64,000 nucleotides of DNA from Anniella stebbinsi (GCA_029215795.1 JARDYH010000003.1:256812562-256876561); one strand, 5' to 3'; counted from the first letter of the stretch, positions 30,296-41,639 are shown. Translations and numbers: made by a program. The notes: generated from the letters alone by a model not told the origin.

Positions 30296-31137
30296 GGACC
30301 AAGGCACAGAATAAAAGGACGTTAAGGGCTCTAGACTTCCGATCACTTTGTCTTCTTGGAGGCCTCACGTAGAGCTTAATTACTGAAACTTCTCTTGATC
30401 TGGTGCAGAGTGACTTTCTTTACTACATCAAAGATTTGGGGCGGGGGGGGGGGAGGAGGAAAGGCTTCCAAATCAGAGAATGGTATTTGCAGACAGATGT
30501 GACCTCTGATATCTCTCGTTTCTAGAGATTTGATGTACTGGGGCCTTGTATTGATTAACAGACATTCAATTTACCAATTTGCTGCCCTCTTGTACCTCAG
30601 ACCTTGATATATAGGTGCTCTTCTACACAATGACATACAGATCTGTCATCTGGAAATTAATGGTTCCCAATTGAGACACCATCAATAAAAAAAAATCCTG
30701 TAATTAGTCTACCAATGAGAAGGAGAGGGACGCTGCTTTGGATAGAACACAGTGAAATAGAATTGTCAAGAAAAGCACTATTTGTCACTTGACTCCCACT
30801 AGCAGAAGAGAATGAAGGACCAGCCATCATTTCTAGAGATGAAAGGGGAAGAATTCAGAAAAATACGCCTCCACTACCAATGAAAAATAGCCACATTTGC
30901 CAGCGTGTGGGAGGAAGTCCCAAGGCCTTAGGTTTCTTTGTGCCTGCCAACGCACGACCAGTGCCTTTTCTTAGTTTTCTGCCTTTGGTTTCTTCTTTCA
31001 TTTCTTATAAAAAGAATATCTCTAGGATCCGCATCCACGCTAAATATCTCACTAGATCAGAACGCGACAGCCACCAAGAGCCAGAAGTTTAGAAGTGAGC
31101 AAGGGGAAGGGCCATAGCTCAACAACAGGGAGAAAGC
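30296..31137. other. Non-coding, no recognised element
   Basis: About 840 bases unrecognised, with an 11-G run at 30443-30453. Confidence 0.35.
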
Positions 31138-31657
31138 TTTGCTGATTTGGATGACACAGTAATCAATTGGGGGGTGGGGAGAGAGAGGCAACCGTCCATT
31201 GTGTTGATTATTGTGTCGTGGGGGAGGGGGGACACAACGGACACACAACTCACAGTACATTATTTTGTTGATTTAAAAAATTGGGAAAAACAATGGGCTG
31301 CTCCGTTGCTTATCTGGAGACCCATTGATGAAAATGTTATGTGGCAGGCTCCATTGTGTAATCTCCCCCGTCGGGTGCACTATTCCAGAAGGTCATAGAG
31401 TTCTCCAGCAGGAGCATCCAAAAGCACCCTGGTCGTTCCTGTACAGCCGGCAGAACTTTCAATGCATGATGGGATAGGGCTGGGAGGACTGAGGGAGGAG
31501 GAAGGGAGAAGCACCATCAGCCCAGAAGGACACCAGGACTTTCAGCAGCGCGATGGTGGGAGGGGCAACATGTTGTGTGGGGAGTAGTGGAAAAATAACA
31601 AATGGTCAGTTTCCTCTTTCCCCCCTCCGTGGCCTAATATGTCATCCAAACATGGCC
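31138..31657. mobile_element. MITE, GGCTGAATTCGG family, 500-bp class, decayed
   Basis: Left end GCTGATTTGGATGACACAGT and right end TAATATGTCATCCAAACATGG. Interior words (CACACAACTCACAGTAC and GATGGGATAGGGC) align with 61041-61520 and 19404-19924. Confidence 0.65.
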
Positions 31658-31697
31658 ATAGATGCCATTACTGACGGATATGGCCACACACATTTAT

Positions 31698-32058
31698 CAA
31701 TGGAGACTGGTGGCTCTATCAGTGGGGTAGTGAATCTGCTCTGGGTTCCATTCAGAACTCTAAAGGAGAGATCCAAAGTGCTGAACCCATTTTGAGGATA
31801 GGATTTGGCACGTTTGATAGCTCCTTTAGAGTTCTGGCTGGTTCTGAATGAAATTGTGTGTATGTTGTATGTTTTTGCTGTTTTAATTTTTGTATATTGT
31901 TTTTAATTGTTTTTAATCCTATGTAAACTGCCCAGAGAGCTTCGGCTATGGGGCGGTATACAAATGTAATAAATAAATAAATAAATAAATATAAATAAAT
32001 AAATAAATCCAGAATGAATTCACAGCACCACCAAAATTGGAGGCACCTACCTCCACTG
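31698..32058. mobile_element. hAT-type MITE, CAATGGAGGCTGGTGGC family, holding a LINE tail
   Basis: Left end CAATGGAGACTGGTGGCTC and right end TACCTCCACTG. Interior: AACTCTAAAGGAGAGATCC and ATAGCTCCTTTAGAGTTCTG. The LINE tail 31853-32009 sits in it. The flanks ACATTTAT and ACATACAG match at 5 of 8, so the duplication is uncertain. Confidence 0.7.
31853..32009 (+). repeat. L2-type LINE 3' end inserted in the MITE
   Basis: TAAACTGCCCAGAGAGCTTC and GGCTATGGGGCGGTATACAA then (AAATA)n to 32009. It is the same 3' block as the L2 at 9814. GAATGAA occurs on both sides of the insertion (about 31848 and 32012), a possible but weak duplication. Confidence 0.8.
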
Positions 32059-32222
32059 ACATACAGTACATCCTTCCAGATGTTTGACAAACCAGAAATT
32101 GGGCCCAAGATGGATCAAGCCCCAGCCTGCCCTGACACTCCCTTTCCCTCTCCCAAACTGACTTATAAATAACAGGATCAGGGAGAGGTGGCAATAGGCA
32201 CCACATTGTGGTCTCCCTTATT

Positions 32223-32224
32223 TG

Positions 32225-32254
<30 letters not shown>
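32223..32254. repeat. (TGTC)n microsatellite
   Basis: About seven TGTC units. Confidence 0.95.
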
Positions 32255-32255
<1 letters not shown>

Positions 32256-32355
32256 TAACCACCTCTCTCCCTATTGGTCTGAGACCTTGGGCTCTGCAGT
32301 AGTGGCTGAAAAAGAGGACATGCATCACCCCAAAAGAGGATTATGCACATTTCAT

Positions 32356-32420
32356 TTATCTATTTATTGCATTTCTATACCACCCAACAGCTGACGCTTT
32401 CTGGGTGGTTCACCAAAAAA
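32356..32420 (-). repeat. LINE 3' tail, minus strand
   Basis: TTATCTATTTATTGCATTTC and ACCACCCAACAGCTGACGC match the L2 3' end in reverse. Confidence 0.6.
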
Positions 32421-32546
32421 AATGCATAATTTCATGGAAATTACATAAACATGAGATGTGCTAATTTATATGTATGGATGCAGATTTAGAATGATTATTA
32501 AGTTTGAATAGAAATACAGTACATTCACCATAGCAAGGAAGACTTG

Positions 32547-32792
32547 GGCCAGATCCACACCTAGTAGGATATAGCACTATGAAAGCGGTATATAAGAGGC
32601 AGGAGCCACACTACTGCTTTATAGTGGTATTGAAGTGCACTGACAACTGTTGGAGCCCATTGACACATACCATATACCACTTTTATACTACTTTCATAGC
32701 ACTATATCCTACTTGGTATGGCTCCTGGCTTTTATATACCGCTTTCATACCATGTTCATAGCATTATATCCTCCTTGGTGTAGATCTGGCCA
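32547..32792. mobile_element. MITE, CAGATCTACAC family (R), type 2
   Basis: Starts GGCCAGATCCACACCTAGTA and ends TTGGTGTAGATCTGGCC. It is a palindrome of nested inverted parts: AAAGCGGTATATAAG, TATAGTGGTATTGAAGTGCA and TATACCGCTTTCATA. Relatives: 53928-54172 (same type), 36437 and 53719 (shorter), 25343 and 57722 (type 1). Confidence 0.8.
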
Positions 32793-34082
32793 AGGTGACC
32801 CATGTGCCTTGCTAAGTCTGCGGTCCAGGTGCTCAGTGTTGATGGGCAACTTCAAGGCTCAGTTCTTCTATGTGATGGCTCTTTTATCTTTAAACTGGAC
32901 TTGGCCTGGACAGCTCTTCAGATCAAGGATACCTTCAAAATAGAGGAATGTCCTCTAGCAGCGTTGCAAACAGAGGATTGTACAGCAATGTCCAGGGCTG
33001 CTGAAAATTATGGAAAATGTCATTCCCATGGTTCACTGGATCTCTAGTCACTGCAATGCATATTCATGGCAGAACCTAAGTACTCTGGAAACTACGTAAA
33101 CTTGCCATGGTTTCTGGGGTTCCTCTGTACAAATGAGTAGGGCAGACCCATCTTTAAAGAAAGGTGCCTGCTACTTTCACATGTAGTTTGTCCCTTAGCA
33201 TTGTCTTCACCACGTCATTTTTCAGTGGTGAGTGATTTGTGCAAAAGAGCCTCTTTTCCCCTCCAGCCATTTTTTGGCTGCTTTCTAAAAGCATAATTTA
33301 GCTTTGGAAGTGGCCTAACAGTTAGAAGTAGATGCATGGCCAGCTATTCCCACATGACAAGGAAGTACTCTAGCCACTTTTTAAACACATAATTTCACTT
33401 TATTTCCTCCTGGTCAAGTTAGAACTCAACCGTAGACCTTGGCCTACTGTTTATCTTCCAGTCAGCATGATTGTAACTGATGGGAGTTACTTGGTATTCC
33501 TGCCTCTCATTAGAAAGGCAGTGAGCAGAGAAAAACAAGGCAGAACAGAACGAATGTTTACCAGTCCCACATGCACACAAAAGGCTAAAATAAGGAGTCC
33601 ATACCTTTCTTTAGTGAAGACAGGAAAAACAGCTTCACTCACAAATATTCCCAGATAAAGTGTAGGTTTTCAAACAGGAAGGAGCAAGAGAGAATAAGCC
33701 ATGTGCTCCCAGCAATGGAGGAAGGTCAGAGAGAAACAGGGCAAAGGAAGGAGAGGAACAAAAACAGGAAAAGACATCCTATAGACTATAGAGATCCTAA
33801 GGGTAGCTATGCCCCGAATTCCCATGCATTAACTAGACTGCAACACTGCCCCTCTCCTGTAGTTTACAGATGAGGTTGCAATATTCCCAACAGCTACATG
33901 TTTTCTCCGTGCTGAGGATGCTAAAAAGACTGAAGAGTCTAACCAGCACTGGTCTTCAACATTTTGACAAGCAAGTTCCCATGGCCCCAGCAGGATCCAC
34001 CATAAACACCTGTCCTTGGCTCTCTTTTTTTGGGGAAATTGTTTGTCAGCTCCAGGCAGCAGCCATTCCCCCCCCCCCATGC
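32793..34082. other. Non-coding, no recognised element
   Basis: About 1.3 kb without recognised gene or repeat, except a run of 11 C at 34068-34078. Confidence 0.4.
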
Positions 34083-34145
34083 CATGACTCAGAGACTCGA
34101 TGGCCTGGCCTTATAGGCCCCTTCCAGCTTTATGATTCTATGTGT
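34083..34145 (+). mobile_element. CR1 LINE 3' end
   Basis: GGCCCCTTCCAGCTTTATGA then TTCTATG is the terminal end of CR1. Only the last 60 bases are kept. Confidence 0.75.
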
Positions 34146-34646
34146 CAACTTCCTTGTAAAGAAAGCACCTTTCCAGTAAAGAAAGTCCAATTATTTTGGG
34201 GTCATTTGCTGTAGGAAAAAAATGAGTCAGGAGTTTTGTGTATGGGCAGAGGTGGCTCCAGGTTTGAACATCCTCTTGGCAGTGTGCTGTCTGGTGGTGA
34301 TGGGACTTTAGAGGGGCTTTGGTTTGTGGAGAGTTTGGGGAGCATACCTTTGTCATACATTAGTTTCCAGTGGTGGCCATGTTCTTGTTAGCAGAGAGTT
34401 ACAGAGCTGAGACAATCGGTCAGTATCTTATAAATAATTTACTACGGCTAAAGACTGCAAGCAAGGAACATGGCATAGCAGAACATGGCATAGACTTCAG
34501 CAGAAAAAGAGGACCAAGAAATTAGAGACAAAGTCGCTTGGATCGGAGTGGGAAAGAGACACAACAACAAGCTCAAACCAAAGAACAAAATCTGTTACAC
34601 CTCCAAGTGCAATTGGAGCAAACCAAGTACAGCCTTAAGCAGTATA
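34146..34646. other. Non-coding, no recognised element
   Basis: Nothing recognised. Confidence 0.3.
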
Positions 34647-34780
34647 CTTCAAAGGTGGAGAACTTGTGGCCCTCCAGATATCAATGGACTATAACTCCCA
34701 TCACCCTGGACCATTGCTCATGATGGCTGGGGATAATGATAGTTGTAATCCAACAACATCTGAAGGGCCACAGGTTCCCT
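34647..34780. mobile_element. Palindromic MITE, 'CTCCAGATATCAATGGACTA' type
   Basis: Arms TGGCCCTCCAGATATCAATG with ACTATAACTCCCATCACC, and the opposite TGATAGTTGTAATCCAACAA with CATCTGAAGGGCC. A full copy of the repeat seen in halves at 7697, 28512 and 53865. No target duplication could be fixed. Confidence 0.65.
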
Positions 34781-35904
34781 CCCATACAGTTTAATCTAGC
34801 TCTATTCACATGTTAGTGTGCTTCTTCATCAGTTTTTTCAACACAATGACCTGAAAGTTAAGTCAACTTCTGGGGCATTGTGTGGGGAAAAAAACATGGC
34901 CATCAGTATGGGTGTTTAGGAAATAGTGGTTTATTTGCCCCATTTCAGAGTTCAGCCAGGGTTTCTCAACAAAAGATTAACCAGTCATGACAATTAGAAA
35001 CGTCCCAGAGCTCTCAAGAATCCATTTGGACCCATCCACTAACTTAATAGGTCTCCCAAACCTGCAAAGGCTATGGATCCCAGGAAGCCTAAACCCTATT
35101 AGGTAAAGATATGTTAAATTTTGCTACCCTGTCACAGTTTTCACTACCTGGTCCAAGATTCCAGTAGATTTTGGATTTATAATTTGCCTATGCATTAGGA
35201 TGGAGATTGATAGATATTCCTACCATTGGTATTGACACCTCCTTTGACCTATTCACACCACTGTGTCAGACTACTACCAACTTTTGCCAGCATGGCTCAG
35301 AGTGATATCCCTCAGTAGGATATTCATACCACCAAGAATCAGTGGTGGTGTCCAAAGTCCAACACCTCAATGAAGAATGTGCTATTAAAATGTAGAGATT
35401 CAAGTCCAGTGGTTAAATCTTCTTTTGTATTCCTCTTCCCCCGCTTTCTCATTAAATCACAGTATAGAGAACAAAGTTAACCTAGCTGAAATATAACATG
35501 GATTTATGGATTTAATAGAATCAGGTTGTCTTCATCAGAAATATTGTCTGTGTGTGACATACTGTTTGTTTTGTCTACTGCCTGTCTCCTGACCGATGAG
35601 TGAATCATCCCTATCAATCTCTCCATGAATCATTAGCTCTGTTAACAACTACCCTGAGATAGTTGAATAAGTTCAGCCAGACCAGACCCTGCAGGAAAAA
35701 GCTGGCATTCTCTGAGACTGGAGGTGACCACACTGTGTGCCCATCCCACTTGTGCAAACTCTTCCTTGCCTTAGGCCCAGTTCACACATTGGTGCATCTG
35801 GTAACTGCTCACGCGTGGTAGAGCACAGGAGTGTGTTGGGGGTTGTACGTGCCTGCTACTGCAAAAAGAGGTCACTTGTGAGCTGAGTGTTTGCGTATGC
35901 CAAG
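34781..35904. other. Non-coding, no recognised element
   Basis: About 1.1 kb unrecognised. Confidence 0.4.
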
Positions 35905-36171
35905 GTTGGCGCCAGGAGTTGGCATTGCTGAGCACCTGCCCAAACCCATGCACCAGTATTGTGCCCACTGTCAGTCCCTGAAGTCTCCTGGACCTGCTGC
36001 TCCTGCTTGCAGTTGCTGCCTGTTCACCCGTTGTCTCTGAGGGAGTGAGCAGCACAAAGAGTTAAAAAGAAGGAGCAGTGACCCATTTATATGCCTGGAC
36101 CTCTTCATCTGGGAGGTGGTGGGATTGGGCCTAGAGACAGAGGCACACAATGAAGGGGGCTGTGACGAAAT

Positions 36172-36172
<1 letters not shown>
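35905..36172 (+). mobile_element. hAT-like element, CAGGGCCAGC family (Q), part
   Basis: GGCATTGCTGAGCACCTGCC and TTCACCCGTTGTCTCTGAGG are shared with 43963-44365. Limits are uncertain and the right end meets the (TA)n run. Confidence 0.4.

Positions 36173-36212
<40 letters not shown>
36173..36212. repeat. (TA)n microsatellite
   Basis: About 20 perfect units. Confidence 0.95.
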
Positions 36213-36216
<4 letters not shown>

Positions 36217-36436
36217 TGAATGTCTGGTTGCAGGCTTGATTTACTTTAACAAATCCTTTCTCTTACAGGTAAAAGTAAATTGGTGGGAGGGGGAGTTAGA
36301 ATGTTGAGCTGTTTGAATAGTGTTGTCTGATTGGCTGTTTCATTTTCAGTTGTGAGTGAGAGTATAACTGTCACTGTGTTTTCTTTGTGGGGTAGATAAG
36401 GACTGGCTGACAAAAGACAACTGCAGCCACAATAGG

Positions 36437-36568
36437 GACAGGATCTACACTACTGTTTTATAACGGTTTCTAATGGTCTTGACAACTGTTGGGGCCCAGG
36501 ACACATTCCATATACTGTTTTCAAACCGTTTTCAAAGTGTTATATCCTGCTTGGTGTAGATCTGGCCT
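36437..36568. mobile_element. MITE, CAGATCTACAC family (R), short form
   Basis: Begins ACAGGATCTACACTACTG and ends TTGGTGTAGATCTGGCC. Contains TTTATAACGGTTTCTAATGG and TTTCAAACCGTTTTC, so it folds on itself. Confidence 0.75.
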
Positions 36569-36843
36569 CAGTCCACTAAAACCTAATCAGGGGAAGGCTA
36601 GACTAAATTAGCATGTTTTCAGGGTGTTCATAAAAGATTTCAATGAAGGAGCCTGGTGGACCCTCGATGGCAACTTATTCCAGAGTTGTTGGGCCACTGC
36701 AAAAAAAGTCCCCCTCTTATGTGATCATCCTCTTAACTGCTCTCAGAGGTGTGCAAATTAGAAGGAAGTATCTTGCTGAACTTAAAATGTGGGCAGGCCG
36801 TTCTGCCCGCACTTTAATATCAGAAGATCTCAGCTTAAATTGC

Positions 36844-37013
36844 TGTCATCTCCAGGAGGGGCTGGAAAAAAATCCTGCCTGAATCCCTGGAGAGCGCCTG
36901 CCAGACAGTGTCGACAATACTAGGCTAGATAGACCAGTGGTCTGACTTAGTATAAGGCAGCTGTCTATGTTCCGACTTAGTATAAGGCAGCTGTCTATGT
37001 TCCTATGTGTTGG
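36844..37013 (+). mobile_element. tRNA-headed SINE, 3' part with a duplicated tail
   Basis: CCCTGGAGAGCGCCTGCCAG, CAGTGTCGACAATACTAGGC and GACTTAGTATAAGGCAGCTG. The last 30 bases occur twice in exact copy (36944-36973 and 36974-37003), ending TTCCTATGTG. Confidence 0.8.
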
Positions 37014-37963
37014 GATGCATTGATATCATTTACATATTGACTTAATGACTCTGCCATGGATATTTTGGAATTGTTTATACTATGTTATGTTTTGAATTGT
37101 CACATGCACAAAATACTGGGTGCCCCAGAATACAAGAAAACGAGACAAAGTCAGTGAGACCCATAAAAAAATGTGAAGTGGGTAATGTTGCCAATATAAA
37201 ATGACAAAACAATATATTATAACAATAATACATGAGAAACACAAGTGAAAATGATAGACCATGTAGCCATAAATCACTATTCAGCTAAATCTGAAATGAA
37301 GGTATAATAGAATTGTTGCTGTTGACAAGATTTCCCGATTATATCTCATTTCAATACTTCATCAAAATCAACTTAGGAACAAAATATTGCAATTCTCATG
37401 GAACGTGGCTGCAAGAAAAAACCCTCTGGCTTCTTGTATATATCTTCCAAAACATTTATTTTCTGAAGTGAAGAACTGCCCCCAGGAGGGGTATATTTTT
37501 CTCCAAAAGCTTCACTATGAAAATCACAACAGTGTGAAAATCTCAAAGACAGAGTGGCTCAGGGCTGCTGCTCACAATCTCAAGGTTAAATGAATTTGTA
37601 TGTGCATTTTGACAAATAGGGGTCAAATTTTCTGAATGCCCCCCACACACATGCAGACATATGCTTGTAAATGTCAGAAGTATGCATGGATGCTTTCCCA
37701 GAACAAACAAACAAAATGGGATAGAAGTATTTATCTGTTTGGGGGCACTCGCAAAATTCATCTGGGACTGTTGGCATTCATATATGATATTGAACCTTCA
37801 CTGTACCATATTTACGGTGCAGCAAGACTATGCACATCTACTCTAAGTAACCCATAATAAGTTCAATGGGACTTACTGCCATCTAAGTTTGAATAGAATT
37901 TAAAACATAATGGCTGTGCTCAGAATCTCACTTGTGAACAGTTTACTTTCATATCTTTTATCC
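37014..37963. other. Non-coding, no recognised element
   Basis: A/T-rich, about 950 bases, with nothing clearly recognised. 37810-37900 has short 'GGGACTTACTGCC' repeat remains. Confidence 0.35.
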
Positions 37964-38805
37964 CAGTGGTTCTCAAACTTTGGGGTGGGGTGGGGACAGA
38001 CCTCATGAAAATTGCTGGGGGTCTTGGTGGACATTTGTTTGTTTGCTCTGCAAGTCAAAGCAGTACATAACTCATACTTTAATAATGGCAATCTTACCTT
38101 TCTAATGCTATGGATGTACCAGTCTTTATCAGCAAAGTTCTATGAATTTGGCTGTAACATTTGTCAGCTTTAGCTTCAGCAAAGTTATAACCAGGGTCAT
38201 ACCATGAAGTTGGTTGGTGAGAGATGCAGGGCAGATAAAAGGAGATCTCTTCTTCACACAGCTCATAGTTAAACTATGGAATTCTCTACCACAAAACATA
38301 GTGATGATGGCCACCAATTTGAAGGTTTTAAAAGGGCGTATGGAGGATAAGGCTATCAAGTCCTGATGGTGGCTGTATGACTACTAGTCCAGTATGTCTA
38401 TGTACAACAGTTGCTGGGGAACATGGGTGGGAGGGTGCTGTTGCACTCATGTCCTGCTTGTGGGTTTCCCATGGGCAGCTGGTTGGCTTCTGTGTGAACA
38501 GAAAGCTGGACTAGATGGAGCCTTGGTGTGATCCAGCATGGCTCTTCTTATGTTCTTATTTTCTTAACCAGTAATTTTAGGGAAAATTAGTAGACTGTAG
38601 CAGCAGCATATAATGAAAATCATGGGCCCTGCACCAGGGCCTTCTTAGCATGTTTGATAATCCAGCCCTGGTTAACAACAATTTCCATTGACAGAAAAAT
38701 AAATAAATAAATCAAGTTCAGGGGCCAAGTACAGATTTTCTTGATTGTTCAGCAACCTTTGGAACACTTGAATGAAGCTCATGGAACGCAGTCTAAGAAC
38801 CTCTG
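37964..38805. mobile_element. hAT element, CAGTGGTTCTCAAACTT end, with CR1 inside
   Basis: Left end CAGTGGTTCTCAAACTTTGG is the common hAT (Charlie-type) end. The right end GGAACGCAGTCTAAGAACCTCTG is its inverted partner. Flanking TTTTATCC and CTTTATTC match at 6 of 8. A CR1 3' end (38196-38570) occupies the middle. No transposase remains. Confidence 0.7.
38196..38570 (+). mobile_element. CR1 LINE 3' end, inside the hAT element
   Basis: CTCTTCTTCACACAGCTCAT, TGATGGCCACCAATTTGAAG, TGCACTCATGTCCTGCTTGT and GACTAGATGGAGCCTTGG, ending TCTTATGTTCTTA. It matches 46393-46978. Confidence 0.85.
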
Positions 38806-39800
38806 CTTTATTCAAATGTGCCAGACGCATGTAGCCGGTCAGGTTCCACTGTTCCCAAATAAATAGCAAAAGGCTAAACAGACTGCTTCCAAAGCAGAGA
38901 AATGGCTGCCAGCAACAGAAAACAGGGGGGGGGGGGGGGGAATGGGACTAAGATGTCAATTAAAGTGCCAGCCAAAATTAGTCAGATCATTTTGATTTAA
39001 ACCAAAGCTGTCATAACACTAATGCCATTATTCTCAATGTGAAACAGATAGAATGAACTGGTCTTCACTGTTCAGCCTCATTTGAAGCGGCCTTTGAACT
39101 TTTGTAAAAAGAAAAACACACCGGCCTTCTGGAGTCCCAGGTGAAAATGGAAGTCCAAACAGTTCAAACAAATAATTATTATGTGTGCATAGAAAGAAAG
39201 AACACAATTAAAATAAAAAAACACCCATTTCCCCCTCACTTTGCAAAGTACAAAACCAGATTTGATTAGGTTCTGTTATTGCCAAATGACCTTTGAATCG
39301 AAAGCAGAAATGACTTTTCCAAGTCATTTATAGTCCCAATAAAGTGAATGGAACCGAGATGAATGAACAGCAATCCAGAGATTGATTTTTGCTGTAAGTA
39401 AACCTAAGTGGCTGAACAAAACAGCAAAATGAAAAGGAAAATGGATTATCAGGAAGTCTGACAGGAACAAGACAATGCCAAGAAAATGAATGAAATGTAA
39501 TCAGATCTCTTATGCCAAAGATGCCGCAGCCCACACCAAACAAGTTTTACTGAGCTTGGCACTGGCGCATGGCATGGAGGGGATCAGGCCGTAGTTTCAT
39601 TTCAGATTGTGCTCTTATGAATTCCCCCAGGAGGTGGGTGGTTGGGAAATCATTACTCTGTTGCTTGTAAATGCCGTGTTCTTAATTAAACTTGAGGAGA
39701 TGGGGAGGGGCTTTCCCACATGGTGAGCATTGTTAGACGTAAGCATCCTTCTTCCATGTTGAGCAATGTGCAATAACCGCTGTGTTCAAAACTTGTCCGC
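38806..39800. other. Mostly unrecognised, 16-G run
   Basis: A run of 16 G at 38925-38940. 39000-39420 is A/T-rich single-copy-like sequence with no recognised repeat (candidate for conservation). No gene. Confidence 0.35.
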
Positions 39801-39803
39801 TAC

Positions 39804-40248
39804 TTGGATGTCTCCTTCTGGCCTGGCAAAGCTAGGGCCAGGCCCTTCAAATCTAGGCATCCAGTGTGTGGGAGTGGGGCAGGTGGGGAACCATAGCTCA
39901 GTGGTAGCACATCGACTTCGCATGCAAAAAGTCCCAGGTTCAGTCCCCATCTTCTCCATTTGGATGTCCTTCTGGCCTGGCACAAGCTAGGACCAGACCC
40001 TTCCAATCCAGGCATTCAGTGTGTGTATGTGTGTGGGAGGCAGGGGAACCAGAGTTCAGTGTTAGCACATTGACTTTACATGCAGAAGGTCCCAGGTTCA
40101 ATCCGCGTCTTCCCTAGTTAAAAAAAATCAGGGTAGCAAGTGATTGGGGGAGGGGGCTACCTGAGATCCCGGAGACCTTTGGCCAGGCAAAAGGAGACAA
40201 TGTTGGGCTCAGCAGGCAAAGTGTTCTGACCCAGTGTAAGGCAGCTTG
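39804..40248 (+). mobile_element. tRNA-headed SINE with tandem duplication of its 5' region
   Basis: Two copies, offset by 156 bases, of a block that includes TGGATGTC, TTCTGGCCTGGC, CATAGCTCAGTGGTAGCAC (or GAGTTCAGTGTTAGCAC) and GTCCCAGGTTCA(G/A)TCC. The first copy has the fuller A box; the B box (GGTTCAATCC) is better in the second. The SINE body continues after the second copy to TGACCCAGTGTAAGGCAGC at about 40245. Confidence 0.75.
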
Positions 40249-40366
40249 CTATGCCTCTCCTGCTCCTGCAAACTGTGGAGATTCCTCAGATCATGAAGAG
40301 GGGATGTTTTGGAGGGTCTGGGGTCATCAAGGATAGGTGGGTAGGACAGCTACAAGGGTCTCCACG

Positions 40367-40520
40367 CAGTGGGGGCCGGTGGCTCCAATGTCAGTTAGTT
40401 GGTGAATCTGTTCCAGGTTTTAGTCAGAAGTCTAAAGGAGCTATGCAAAATGCTGCCGCCTCCCAGCATCTGCCGCCTGAGGCAACTGCCTCACTCTGCC
40501 TAATGGTAGGGCCAACCCAG
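40367..40520. mobile_element. Half MITE (CAGTGG type) joined to a repeat end
   Basis: CAGTGGGGGCCGGTGGCTCC and AGTCTAAAGGAGCTATGC are the left half of the CAATGGAGGC family. It is followed by ACTGCCTCACTCTGCCTAAT and GGTAGGGCC, the end of another repeat also seen at 44600-44645. Confidence 0.55.
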
Positions 40521-41050
40521 GTAAGAGAGGCATGACAGAGGTTTATCAAATTCTGATTTTTGGTGGAGAGAGCTAATACGTGTCCGAACACCAGGTGCTG
40601 GGGGAAAAACAATGGAAGGCCATAGCTGTTACCGTCTTAGGGTGGCCATGTTACAGTATTCTATTTAAGAGCTGCCAGGGGATAGTTCTCTGTTTTGAAG
40701 GTGCCTTCTATTTTTCCTGTCCAAGTCAGGTATAAAGATAAAGAACCATCAAAGGGAAGAGCAGGGGCTTTGAAGTTGCCCATCAACAGCACCTGGGCAG
40801 CAGATTGAACAGGCAGGAGTCACTATGGGGAGATGGACTGTATTTCTATTTAAATTATAATAATTACTTCTACATTTGTATCTAGACATATGTATTAGCA
40901 TATGCATATTTCATGTAAATAGGGAGTCTTTGGTGATTCACAAATATATCTTCTTCAAGGCCTGTTTGTGAGCTTGGCAGAAGCATCTGCCTAGCTACTG
41001 CTGGAAACAGGATGCTGATCTTGGTGGACCTCCTTAGTTCTACCCAGCCA
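40521..41050. other. Non-coding, no recognised element
   Basis: Nothing recognised. Confidence 0.3.
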
Positions 41051-41052
41051 GG

Positions 41053-41089
41053 TTCTCCTCCTCCTCCTCCTCCTCCTCCTCCTCCTCCT
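41053..41089. repeat. (CTC)n microsatellite
   Basis: About 12 perfect units. Confidence 0.95.
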
Positions 41090-41189
41090 GACATCCGTGC
41101 CTATGGGAAGACCCCAGTGAAAAGAACCTGAGAAGAAAGAATTCCACTGAAAGGAAATATAAGACCCAACAATATTTGTTTACTTGCTA

Positions 41190-41380
41190 ACTTAGGCTGC
41201 AATTCTATATATATTTCCCTGGGAGTAAGCCCCATTGATCTCAGTGGGACTTACTTCTGAGTAGACATGTACCGGATTGTGTTGGTCCACATTAATAATA
41301 TTTATACCCTGCCTTTCAATCAAATGATTCTCAGGGCGGATTACAACAGGTTGCAATACTAATTACAATAATCATAGGGA
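41190..41380 (-). repeat. 'Gggagtaag' repeat and LINE 3' tail
   Basis: 41195-41285 holds CTGGGAGTAAGCCCCATTGA and ACTTACTTCTGAGTAGACAT, a palindromic repeat common in squamates. 41288-41370 has AATAATATTTATACCCTGCC and TCAGGGCGGATTACAAC, an L2-type tail in reverse. Confidence 0.55.
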
Positions 41381-41581
41381 TAGTGTTTACTGAAGAAGGA
41401 GACCTTATTTTCCTCATGGCAAAAGTGAAGATGCTTGCAGTAGTATTATGCCATGTTTTCCCTTGAATTATTCAGCATTCAAATCCTGTAAACCAAACAT
41501 ACAATTATTGTTCAACAAAAGAACCACTCTGCCATGCCACAATACTACTTGGAGTGCTACTTGCGTTACTATTCTCCTGCA

Positions 41582-41610
41582 GCTCTCTCTCTCTCTCTCT
41601 CTCTCTCTCT
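41582..41610. repeat. (CT)n microsatellite
   Basis: About 14 CT units. Confidence 0.95.
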
Positions 41611-41639
41611 AACATTCCAGATTAGTTTCTGAAAATACT

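Noticed and set aside
32547..32792. microRNA hairpin
   Set aside because: The fold is explained by a palindromic MITE with several copies in the window.
39887..40120. Two tRNA genes
   Set aside because: The A/B-box-like heads lead into SINE bodies and cannot form a proper cloverleaf with an anticodon arm.
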